A program made the position numbers and the translations under genes. The notes under the pieces are model-generated. The model did no database searches, was not told the DNA's origin, and saw only the letters and a program-made list of their open reading frames with translations. This document shows positions 13,701 through 23,900 of a stretch of 64,000 nt of DNA, in pieces; positions within the stretch are counted from its first letter, which is position 1, and every line of letters starts with the position of its first letter. Source of the stretch: Aplidium turbinatum (lineage: Eukaryota; Chordata; Ascidiacea; Aplousobranchia; Polyclinidae); the NCBI GenBank assembly GCA_918807975.1, contig OU964922.1:24478329-24542328 (forward strand). The letters run 5' to 3'.

Positions 13701-14354
13701 CAAATATTTTGTATTTGCAATGAGGGCTTTAGGTTAAGCTAAAAACGCTCGACTGTTAAGCTGTTCGTAAATACCTGTGTAAGTATATTCTCGTAACACT
13801 GTTCAGTCCTTTTGTGTTGTTGTGCCTTGCCTGTCTTTGGTATCAAAAAGCAAATTCTCTCCCGAAATTATACTAATAATATTTGTGTATCAAAAAAATA
13901 AAGCACATTAGTAAGTAAAACAAATCTGCTTTTAGGAGGTGAGGATTTCTCCGATCGATTCGAAACGGTTTCCAATTATTCCACTGAAAACACTGCTTCA
14001 GCCTTTGAGCAAAGTCGAGAGTATGACGCCAGTGGGTCTGGTTCAGAGTCCGACATGACTTTCTACAGAAAAGATCCAATGTTTTCAACCAATGCAAAAT
14101 GTGTAGAGTCCGACAGTGGGCTTGCGATATCATCAAGCAGTGTCGAGAAAATATCAATTAACGATTTGAGAAAAAAGGATTTCATGGAGGTACCGAAACC
14201 AACGACTGAAAACCCATTGAGCAGTCATGCTGCCGAAAACGGCTGTGCGGAGACTATTTTACGGAAAGGAAGAATTCCACTCAATATTATCCGTTATCCG
14301 ATTGGTCCCAAAAATGATGAAAAAGGGTTCAGTCCGGAGTGTCGCCGTTTATAA
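4719..14354 (+). CDS. La-related protein 6 (LARP6), six coding exons
   Basis: Cytoplasmic RNA-binding protein; vertebrate LARP6 binds the collagen mRNA 5' stem-loop. Coding exons 4719-5178, 6899-7065, 11527-11670, 12319-12516, 13309-13483 and 13936-14354 join in phase to 520 aa (human 491). A 5' UTR exon probably ends at 4510 (CAG/GTAAAT) and splices to 4690. Order: proline/glutamine-rich N-terminus (1-153), La motif about 185-265 (SDESLSKNAYLL, LELSEDGTMV), RRM about 273-375 (TQVRVLKPGKKLP, YCALVEFENQDEAQRA), then a serine-rich tail ending in an LSA/SUZ-C-like motif (RYPIGPKNDEKGF). The ATG at 4719 is the first in its exon and has A at -3. The exon 4 donor (GCA/GTTGAG) is the weakest site. 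Several canonical La-motif pocket residues are replaced. Polyadenylation may use AATAAA near 14772. Confidence 0.93.
6640..6790 (-). repeat. Penelope-type terminal repeat fragment in LARP6 intron 1
   Basis: The reverse complement matches the terminal-like segment at 33005-33215 over CTTGATAAAGCCAGTCGTGC, then GGAAATAAAAGCTAG and ACCAGAAGAACGCAA. Both carry a hairpin followed by a GA(A/G)AC-type motif, as in Penelope pseudo-LTRs. No reverse transcriptase is attached here, so it is an isolated terminal piece. Confidence 0.6.
7227..8047. mobile_element. Nested hAT element, 8-bp target duplication GTGCAAGA
   Basis: Inverted ends CAGTAGCGTAGTCAAA and TTGGCTACGCTACTG are flanked by perfect 8-bp repeats GTGCAAGA at 7219-7226 and 8048-8055. 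It lies inside the 7172-10018 element, only 55 bp from that element's left end, and so is younger. No transposase frame is recognisable in its 821 bp. Confidence 0.85.
8183..9395 (+). repeat. Internal direct duplication about 1 kb apart
   Basis: The segment at about 8218-8412 (GTCATGTCGAC, CTCCTTATCGAAAATTGTTC, GACGTAATGTCTTCCAACCT) recurs at 9209-9395 with scattered differences. A shorter unit (AACCTTATATTTTACTGA, GCTGACGTAAACCTTAA) occurs at 8183 and 8517. Both lie inside the 7172-10018 element. Confidence 0.8.
10065..10122 (+). repeat. Short tandem duplication
   Basis: The words GAAAGATCTCAGCCTCAGTT and TTTGAAAGATCCTCAG repeat immediately next to each other. It looks like a local slippage product without coding content. 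Confidence 0.7.
10175..10300 (-). repeat. Penelope-like terminal scrap with ribozyme-like core
   Basis: On the minus strand CTGAGGA is followed by an imperfect hairpin and then CGAAACGTC, the arrangement seen in Penelope terminal repeats and hammerhead cores. The hairpin pairing is poor, so this is probably a decayed copy. Confidence 0.4.
11219..11326. repeat. Short inverted-repeat element (MITE-like)
   Basis: GTACTACACGGAAG at 11219-11232 is mirrored by CTTCCGTGTAGTA at 11313-11325, with about 80 bp between. No target duplication was identified. It lies in LARP6 intron 2. Confidence 0.45.
12597..13160 (+). mobile_element. Decayed hAT transposon with transposase C-terminus, LARP6 intron 4
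   Basis: The left part repeats GTAGCGCTAC-type words typical of hAT subterminal regions. At about 13010-13140 the translation gives YKTPIPSSYAVEKFFSVGK, then after a frame change LKTNRALLSDLHFEMLSC. This is the hAT C-terminal dimerisation block (pattern PSS..VE..FS, then N..LSD..FE.L). The frame shift and the missing N-terminal portion mean it cannot make a transposase. Confidence 0.7.
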
Positions 14355-14493
14355 AGCATTTATATAGAGAATTGTTATGTTATTATTGCTGCTTATTGTT
14401 AGTATTCTTACTTGTTAATGGTGTTGTGTTAGCCTACCTGTAACCGCTTATTTCCAACACCAGAAAAAGAGAATCGGATCATTGAGTTTTACC

Positions 14494-14715
14494 CAGGGCC
14501 TGTGCAGTCGGGCAAAAAACATAAGACTCCTCAGTTTATAACTGGCCGACCCCAGCTCCGGACACTCCAAAAGCCTTGCAGTTTCGACTCTACAGTCTGA
14601 TAAGACTGTGAAATCGGACGAAAAGTAGACGACTTCGACTCCTCAATTTATAACCAGCCGCCTCTGAATCTGCACACGCCAAAATCCCTTCAACTCCACG
14701 ACTCCGACAACCCTG
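14494..14715. mobile_element. hAT MITE in the LARP6 3' UTR region
   Basis: Ends CAGGGCCTGTGCAGTCGGG and CCACGACTCCGACAACCCTG form an imperfect inverted repeat of the same kind as at 55970-56309. Flanking 8-mers GTTTTACC and ATTTTAAC match at six of eight positions, consistent with an old hAT target duplication. Confidence 0.6.
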
Positions 14716-14723
14716 ATTTTAAC

Positions 14724-15288
14724 TTCGTCACTATATTCTCTCTTTCATGCGATTTATTTCCAAAAGATACTAAATAAATGAAACTTATAACATTCTTTTA
14801 ACTTGACAACTTCATTTTTTGCAGTTCGTCCAACTACGCAACACTTGTTTCTCCCTTTTGAATATTTTCGTTGATGATATCTTGCAGACGTCTTTTCTAC
14901 ATCAAAACTGGCAAATGTATTTCACTTTCTTTTAGGGTACCAAACGGTTTTATGCAACATCCGCGTTTCATTCAATGCGGGAAATCTGTTTCCAAGTGTT
15001 ATTCTTTATCCTTCTCCACATCTAAATCTTTCAGTTTCTCAATCTCCATGATTCACAACGTTTATTGCTCGTTACTTTTTCGTATCACATTTCAAGAATA
15101 AAATACATTTTGACCATATTTTGTTTATTTTATTATTAGCACTTTGGCGGCACAAAGCATGTAAAACCTAACTAATGCAACACCTCACAAATGTAACACC
15201 TAACTTATACCACTTAATGGGGCTGTCGCCCTTGTACACTACTACTCGTCTCAAGCCTCGTTTCCATCGAACAGCCATCATGACAAAC
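14724..15288. other. LARP6 3' flank, no gene seen
   Basis: AATAAA-type signals occur near 14772 and 15098 on the plus strand, either of which could end LARP6 transcripts. Otherwise nothing is recognisable. Confidence 0.35.
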
Positions 15289-15475
15289 TAGTAGATAATT
15301 TCATGTTTCTATCATCATCATCATAATCCATCGTCGGTTTGTTCCCCACTAGTGGTGGTGGCCGATTGTTTCCGCGCAGCGATTGTTTAATTCCTTTTCT
15401 CCATTTAACCCTGTCCCTTGCATCTTCCTCCTTCAGTCCGACTTTTTTAAATTCATCCTTCACTTGTTGTTTCTA
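15289..15475 (-). mobile_element. LINE 3'-terminal fragment
   Basis: The minus strand encodes VGLKEEDARDRVKWRKGIKQ, matching the extreme C-terminus of many animal LINE reverse transcriptases (pattern EEDA.DR..WR..I). It ends in a GAT microsatellite tail near 15311-15328. Only about 60 residues survive. It may belong to the same family as 62658-63465, which has a similar tail. Confidence 0.65.
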
Positions 15476-17151
15476 ACCTATATTATTACTAACCATTTTG
15501 AAAAAAGTACAGTACATGTGAACACTTAAAAATGTTCGGTAATGCTAATGCTGCTAGAGCAAATGGCAAAGTAGGTGGAGATAATATATGACCTAGCTCA
15601 TTTGTTTATTCAGGAGTAAATGAGCCTACTTTCTGATAGAGGCAGCCTACAAATCAAGATGAACTAACAAGATTGAGGCAAAAATTATGCCATATCTATT
15701 TTTTTCAAAATCAGGTATTTTCGTAAAATAATTGCGATGTGTCGTTTTAGACACAAACGCAGTTGAAAATAGCACGCTGAAGACATTAATTAAACATCTT
15801 GTCTGGATTGCTACCACTATTTATTGGCCCAAGTTGCCCTCTCACATGGTCCTGTCCTTGGAGTGGTGAAGAGAATTCATACGATATTCTAATTTTACAA
15901 CGCTTATTGGTATCAACAATTCAACGCATTCCAATGACTGCAGCGCCTGAACCCAAAAATGTGACTCCTACCACCTCCCACGCAAGAAGGTTCAGGAAGT
16001 CGTTGTTATTTTTTTTACTCCAAAGTAGTTTGAAAATTTTCCTTATTGATCGAGTATTGAAGGTACAATAGTTTGAAGTAATAATGGTGGTTTCAATTGT
16101 TCCACAAGCGACTTAAATTTTTACCGCATTCTGTTTAACATAACCTCTTCACTGCTTCTTGTCCGTCGTTCACTCACAAGTTGGAAAGACATCAATTGGT
16201 CTCACGAGAATTTAACAATTTTGTATGTATTTTGTTTTACACGATAAACCCACAAAGAATCTAAAAAGTATGTAAATCCATACACAAAAATGCAAAAAAA
16301 ATTAACAGTTTCGTCTTACATTGCAATAATCCACCACATTCCTTGAGATAGTGAAAGTCTATCTCTATTTTATAGCCTATCGAGATTGCTCTTTACTGTA
16401 CTTTGCAATCGATTTTATTCTAAAGTTAAACTCAACAGTTTTTCTTTTTTAGGTAGACTGACATTAAATAGAACGATAAGAAAATACAAAAATAATAAAC
16501 AGAATTTCCAGGCGCGCCTCAATGGATGATAATGAATAAACAAAATATAATTGCTTTACAAATGACGAAAGAATTAAGCAAGTTATGCATGAAAGAAAGC
16601 CTAGCCCTAAATCAATCTAAAACAAACTGTTCTTTATGTTCTTACATAGGTTACAGACCGAGTGAACCGAGGAATTTCTGTCAGGTATTTAATTGTAATT
16701 ACGTCAGTGATCATTTTTTTCTAACCATTCAAAACAAAAAAGAAAAAAATTAATATCGGCAGGATGAGGGCATGTTTCCTCATCTAGGTAAACACGGTTT
16801 CTCATCAATGCAAGATAGAACGACCAAGACAATAATTTCTCTGAATCACAAAGCTTTGTATCTATCGATAACCATGAGACAGCATATAACTGCTGATTAG
16901 GCGTGGTTATGTGACACTTATGTGGTGAAAAGGAAAGGCGTGGACCAAAAAGGGAATCTAAAAATGAATGCAGTAAATAAATAGACCCATCACTAAACGG
17001 TCCAATTTTGTTGCTTGTTATGATAACATTTTGAGGTCGACTGAAATGACGTGCAATAAGTATTGTGTTCAGCATTAAAACGAAATTTTAGTTGAGTCAT
17101 ATTAAAAAGATGAGGTTTAAAGTGGTTATTTAAACAATTAGGCTACACTTC
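15476..17151. other. Intergenic between LARP6 and NOTUM, no confident gene
   Basis: Frames at 16526-16753 (+) and 16704-17075 (-, 123 aa) are open but show no domain. Their base composition matches surrounding non-coding DNA. I call neither a gene. Confidence 0.35.
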
Positions 17152-17226
17152 ATGAATTATTTTTATCGATTTCAACTTGTGGTCTTGTCTGCAATGACCG
17201 GCTGCGTCGCGAACACTGCAGTCAAG
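17152..17226 (+). CDS. Candidate signal-peptide first exon
   Basis: ATG at 17152 opens 25 codons (MNYFYRFQLVVLSAMTGCVA then NTAVK) and ends at a good donor AAG/GTAAGA. The hydrophobic stretch followed by small residues resembles a signal peptide. No second exon in matching phase was found in the next 600 bp, so this could be chance. I do not recognise a product. Confidence 0.2.
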
Positions 17227-17679
17227 GTAAGAACATAAGCTTTTCAGAAAACTGGACTTAACAAACAATACCCCTACCGAACAAGTATGAATTTCAATGT
17301 TTAACTTTAGTCCATTATTCAGTCTTTTGCAATAATTAGGTAAAGTGGTAGCCTAAGTCTGACTGCAAAAAATTGTATTTTGAAAGCAGTCTTCGCACAG
17401 CTTTATGCAACAAAATTACCGTGGACAGAGATGCTATTGCAAGCGATTTTACTAGAGAAATAATACTTTTCTTGTGAGCTTACAACAAAATAAAAATTAC
17501 AAAGGTATGAAATTTCCTTATTCTGCAAATTTGGCTTATTTCCGAAACGTTTTTTATGTCTTTCTTTATCACAAAATTAATGCAGTTACAGTACAAAAGT
17601 GGGAAAAACTAACTGGAAAGGTGATCTGGTACGATGACACTTCCTCAAATGGGCGATCTACCTAACACAGAAAGCAATC

Positions 17680-17759
17680 ACTAAGAAAACAAACCAATAG
17701 CCTAGCTGTTTCAAGGTTGAGACTTGAAAAAAGCTAGGCTATTGATTTGTTTTCTTAGT
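17680..17759. repeat. Perfect-looking 28-bp hairpin just beyond NOTUM
   Basis: Arms 17680-17707 and 17732-17759 pair at 27 of 28 positions around a 24-nt loop. The size resembles a microRNA precursor or the core of a small inverted-repeat element. On the minus strand it lies about 170 nt past the NOTUM stop, possibly in the 3' UTR. No flanking target duplication is evident. Confidence 0.6.
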
Positions 17760-17930
17760 AATTACAGTAGCCTACAATTACGTCTCGCTCACTTGGCGAT
17801 TGACAATGTCGCAAAGTTTTTGATCTCTAGTTTATCCTGCAATTATTATGGGATCCTTAACTTTATCCTGAGTGAACATCCTGGGAAGCTAACAATGAGG
17901 TAGATTCTACAAAGTATTAAAAGTTTGTTT

Positions 17931-20900
17931 TCAACCGTGACTCAAGTCTTTCAGCAACTGCGCAGCGTTGGAGCCTTTTTGTGATGCCATCGATTGAATG
18001 TCGACTCCAAGAAGTTTTAGGAAGTCAATCGCATTGATAAATGAATGGGTAGTCTGATCGTACAACGTCGGACAAGTTGGGTTGCATTGGGGCAGTGGGC
18101 ACGGATCGATGGCTTTCGGGGTGCACTGGGTCGGTTCCAAAACTGGTGGCTCTGGTGTGTCAGAAAGATAGTTACTGGTATAGTACCCATCTGCGTAGTC
18201 ATCATCATCGTCCGGAACTAATTCAGTCGGAAACTCCGCGCTTCGTTCTTCGCTGATATCATTGTTGTAAAGTTCTGCCCTATTGTGATGGTGACGTCTT
18301 TGAACACTGACGTAATTCGAATGACTTGCTTCGACGTCACTGCTGTGAGGCTGATCGTTGGTCGAGTCAAGGTTGATTTCCCAACACTGGATGGCGTCCG
18401 GGAGCAATACTCGAGATACTGACACAGTGTTCCAGTCGCTGAAAAAAATATTTTTTAAAGATTGTCTTTCAGATTGAACTGTAGCCTACCATTGTACAAG
18501 TTGATCCGTAAACTTCAGCCTAACAAAAGACATACAAATGCAACAGCGTTATGTTTTCTTATGAATCAACAATATTGAATAAGTTATTTGAAAAGTTCTA
18601 TAGAATTACCAACTAACCTATTTGTTACTAGATTACTTACCTCCTGTCCAATACACCGTGAGAAAGACAGGATGTGGCAAAAACTCCCCTGAAAGAAGAA
18701 AAACTAACCGTAACACTTGTTGACGTTTAATTTCATTTCAGCATCAGTTATTAAACAATCTTTCCAAAACATAAAAAAAACTAAGGATGAAAACCAATCA
18801 ACAAAACCTCACATTAATTTCATAGAATTTGAACATATTTCACGTTTCAATGGTGGTGATGCGAGGTCAAAATATCTGCAAACTACAAAGCATTGTCTGT
18901 TACCATGGCATGTCTGTTACCAATCGCGTTGCATTTTCGCTCGGAACAACATCATTCAGCTTGATTTGGCCAAAACGAAGTTATTCGTAATTCGAAGAGT
19001 TTTATTACGAAGTTTTAGAGAACGTGCAACATTAAGAAACAATTGTGGAAATGTATTTACCAATATATTCCATACTAACAGGGCCTAACAGTGGATAATT
19101 TGGGCCCAGTACAACAGAAATCCTTAGGCTCTACAAGTCCAAATCAAGACACTTCTAAGCCAAACGTACTGTAGGCTATCCAAAGAATACGTGGTGATCT
19201 TTTCATGTTCTCGGCCCCTTTTGAAAGAGGACAGACCCTTAAAATTATCCCAGGCCGGGTCTAAAAGTGCCCCCTTTATCAACGTTACTGCCCATACCTC
19301 CAAACCTAGTTTCTAAGCACCGAAGACGCACTAAAACCATCCGTCAGCAAATTCCACTAAATATAATACATACACCGTATTTTTTCACAAACGACATGCT
19401 GTAATTTATTGCATAAAGCAAATATATGAAGATTATTGAAGTCAATGCAAGCTTAAAGACTTTTTTCGTAGACGTTTGTCACATTTTTGTCAAGGCAGTA
19501 GACTACAGTGAAATCAAGCGATCGTGTCAGTTAAGAGTTGTCGTCGGGATAAAAAAATCACAAAACCCGTTGTGGTTCAAGCGGACTTACTTGACATTTT
19601 TGAAAGATGCTTTCAGTTCTTCGTACAATTCTTCAATATATTTCAGAAGTTGGTTTGACGAGCGACGATACCCCCCCATTAAATTGATGTTATCAGAATG
19701 CAATTGTACTTTGTCAAAAAGCCATTGAATGACGAACACTTCAGCTAATAAATAAAATACAGTTTTTTACATTGCTAATTGAGCAAAATAATACATCATG
19801 CATAATACAGTAAATAAAAAATATTCATCAGATATTTCATTTAAAAAATAATCTCTTGTATTCTGGTGACTGCAGCTAGGCTATCACAAGATGAAGTTGC
19901 TTATCATTTAAAACATCTTGTGGTAGTCCAATCTGCAGTCACTAGAAGATGGCAAAACATTATTTATAACGCATACAGTAATAATTATCTCGTTTTATTT
20001 GCACATTGCTTCAGTGATCATCGTCATCACATTAAAAACTTGCGAACTACGTAGGCTGTGTCATGGCTGTACCTTGCAGATGTGGATGAACAACAGGTCC
20101 AAAAAAGCACTTCCATCTTTCATCTCGTGAAAACCGTCGAGGCGAATTAATTGAATTGTATCGTTCGTTTCTGGTTGCTCGCAAGCATCTTTCGGGGATG
20201 TTTGGTTGCCATAGAGACACTCCGAGTTTGATCATTGCAACAGGAGAGCAGCCATGAGGAAATCGGCATTGCCTCTAGTGGGCAAAATCATATTGTCAAA
20301 AATTTTAAAAATTTCAAAGAAGGTGCTTTAATTAAAAAAATTTGAACTTTTTTGTTCGTCCATCAAAAGATTTTATATGCTTATGCTTGCTTTCAAGTAG
20401 TTTATACAAAGTTTTACTGTTTTATCTCTACAAAATGCTATGATTAACCTCATATTAGCCCCAAGAAAAAAAAACTGGGTTCAACTTCAAACAAAATGCT
20501 GTGTTTTAAGTTAAGAAATACATTTTTCTTTAAAATATGAATAAAGACTTCATTGTAGAAGCAAAATCCCTTGTTTGTTCAAGAAAGCGGAAAATTATTC
20601 CGTAGAACAGGCCAGCATTGTTCATCACAAACAGTAGTTAAATTGATCGGCCTCAAGCGAACACTTTCATGTGTGATGTAATAAAGACAGCTCGCTAACT
20701 CCTGCAGACAACCGGGCGTAAGAAACGAGGCTACAAGAGCTGGAGATATTACTTTCAACAATCTTGAACAGCAGCTACAGAGAGCCAATACCGGGAATGA
20801 GATTTTAACACAACATGACACTTGTATTCAAGTGATGACAGCCCAGAATTTCTGTTTGAAATTGTCCGTGTTTTGAACTTTTTACATCTGCTGGGTCATC

Positions 20901-23900
20901 CATTATTCTACTAATACCTAGCTTTGATGTGGCGCGCCAGTACAAGTGCAAAATCAGCTTAAATGTTTTACTATATTGATAATTTCTACTAAAACCATGT
21001 TTATTTGTTTATTTTTGTGACGCTATAGAATCATGGGTTGTTGTTTTCTACGTCACTGCAATAGTAAACGAGACACTTGATGATGTCATCGTTTTCCAAG
21101 TTTTTTAGCCTTTCATGTTCAACAACAAATCGGTAACAATATGAGCAAAAGTCATACAAGTTGTTGACAACATGATGCATTTGAGTGAAGGGCATGATTT
21201 ATAAAAGATTCTGTGTTTTTAAGAGTAATTAATTATGAACTTGTTACCTTAGTCATACCACTTCCACTTGCTGGTATGCATAAATTTTCTATAGGCCTCA
21301 TAAAAGAAGTCAAAAACTAAAGATTTTAATTTTCTTATTATTTAAATATATTTTCCAATAAAAAGTAAAGATTTTGCTTAACTCGGTGTTTTTTCGAAGC
21401 ACAACATTGGTCTAATCATTACACTACGTCCAAGTTTTTATACGCCAAATGCTGAACATTTAAATTGAACAGTAAATAATGTTTTACTTGAGCAAATTAA
21501 CGCAACTCACATCAGTATCCATTGCAGGTCGCTTGAGATACCAAGCCGAGTCAACGATACCTCGGACGTTTGCAGAAACACTTTCCCGTTCAAGAATGCT
21601 TTTAACCCGGTCAATATTCATGAGCACTCCCGTTCCTCCGGCACTGCTGCCGGCCAAGAGAACGGTCGAAGCGCTTTGCATGCCGTGATTTTCAATCAGT
21701 TTCATGATCACTTGCTCGATTATAACGGATCCCATAAAACTGAAAGTTTCTACATCAAAAATAAATATCAGATTAAACATGTGGTATTGTGGTATATCAA
21801 AACTTCAAGCAACTCCACGCAACCATATTTCTTTGCAGCTGATACGACAGTTATAATTAAGTGTGATGTATTTATTCAATTCAATGTTATTTCTCATGGC
21901 AAGACGCCATAGAAGTTCTAACCCGTAGTTGTGGTACAATGCTGACTTGTGGTTTAACATAATCTGGAACTGTAAGTTGAATAGATGTTTGTTAATGTTG
22001 AATGATGCGATACTTACCATCACCCAGCCTACGCTTTCGAGCTGTTCCGGACCACACGTCACTGGAGCAATATGGAATATACCTAAAAGTAATTCTGTAT
22101 TACTGCTGTGTCACAAAACTTCCAAAGCTATTTAATATAGTAGGCTTAGCATAATTGCATATAGACAGTAGCGTAGTTAGAACATATTGTTCATGAACAC
22201 AGTGTGAAAAAAAAAATAGTGTGAAGACGAGTTAAATTAATTGTTTTTAAAAATCCGAAAATTTCCACGAAAGCATCATCATGCTTTGCGGCTCACACAT
22301 TGCCATCGGGGACCCAAACAGAATCTTTAGCTGCGACGCTGCATATCACTTACTCTGTTTCAATTCAAATACCGTAGGTGTTTTTATTGTAGCATGTCAT
22401 GTCTATGAGTTTAAAGTCAGCTAGTTTGTAAAAGCTGGACGAAGTGCTGAAATCGTACATTTTAAGCTGTGCATGTCGTTGTATCTAAGAGTTTCAAGCT
22501 ACAATCACAACTACATCAGTTATTAAGAATCCAGTGGCCGTTGGCCATTTATGTTGCCAGTTCAATCTTTTTGTCAAAGCTCACATTTTTTTTTATATCT
22601 TTATCCTGCATTGCGGGAAAGCGGACTTGAGCGCTATGCATCGGTGTGCGCTTTCCGACGTACACCTGACCCATGCTGCAGCCGACGGCAATGTCTGTTT
22701 CAGGTTGTCTACTCTACTTATGACGTAAATTTGGTACTACCCATTACTCGAAATCGATCACTGGGTAGAGGCGATTATCGTAAAGTTTCTTGCCAGAGAA
22801 ACAACAGCAAGTGCGGATGGCTGGAGTCGAACATACAGGCTCTCGACTGCGAACCCAACGTGCTAACCACTCGGCCACAGTCTACCAAACGTGAGTGTCA
22901 TAAAGGGTTTATATTGGAAAAATCAATCGTCCATGTCTCAACCAACAATTTCGGTTGTATGTATGCATTTCGTGGTTATACAAATCATGTAGTTTAGTTT
23001 CTTAAAAAATCTAATTTATGCCTTTTCGCCTCAAAATAATCAAAACTCTACTTTTGACTTATTTTCAGCTAAAAAATCATAGAATTTTGAAAATAATCGT
23101 GAAAAGACAAAACAAAGTAGGCTAACTTTAACGGATTCAACATAATATATTACACAAAATTTTTTTAACATAATTAAAATAAGCTCTAACGTTTTCGACA
23201 CGTACTTGTGTCCTCATCAGGAATTACAAATCTGCAATGTACGATTATACATATAGACAGTGGCTAGAGTTTATTTTAATTATGTTATATTTTTTTGTGT
23301 GCGATACATTATGTTAAATCCGTTAAAGTTATTTTGTTTTGTCTATTTATGGTTTAACAAAGCGAGCTCTCTACCAAAGCTTTATCAATCGTAAAAAGAT
23401 AAAATAACTTGTTTGTTTTCTTGTAAGCGCAAGTTTAAGATCCTTTTACAAACGTCTTGTTTTTATTTCAACTTACACCATGTTGGAGTCGAAAAGATGA
23501 GGGTTGTTAGACTGCGAGTCAGAAAATATGCCGTCACCTAAAATAAAAAATTCCTGAATTATATATGTCAAGAATAAAGTTGTTCAAATTACAACTATGA
23601 GTGAGGTGAACTATGACTTCAACTTTTCGGTAGGCTCAAAAATTTATTTGCGTGCTGAACAGAACGAATAAGTAGATTGGTTTTGATGTGCTACATCTGC
23701 AAAATTCGTAGTCACATTTGTCCATTTTGTTTACCAAGCTAAGTCTGAGCCTGGTCGATCTGCAACAGTGGCAAGAAAAAAACTGCAGAGTTTGAAGATT
23801 CATCGCTACCTATCAGCATCAATGAAGACTTTTCTTTTTTGACGTGCAGCATACAACGATTAAATCACTTTCGAAGAAAATTTTTAACTTGCAGTACATT

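Noticed and set aside
18717-19088. 123-codon plus-strand frame
   Set aside because: It lies in a NOTUM intron, has no domain and no splice support.
20579-20821. 80-codon minus-strand frame in a NOTUM intron
   Set aside because: The exons on both sides already join in phase with full homology, so no extra exon is needed.
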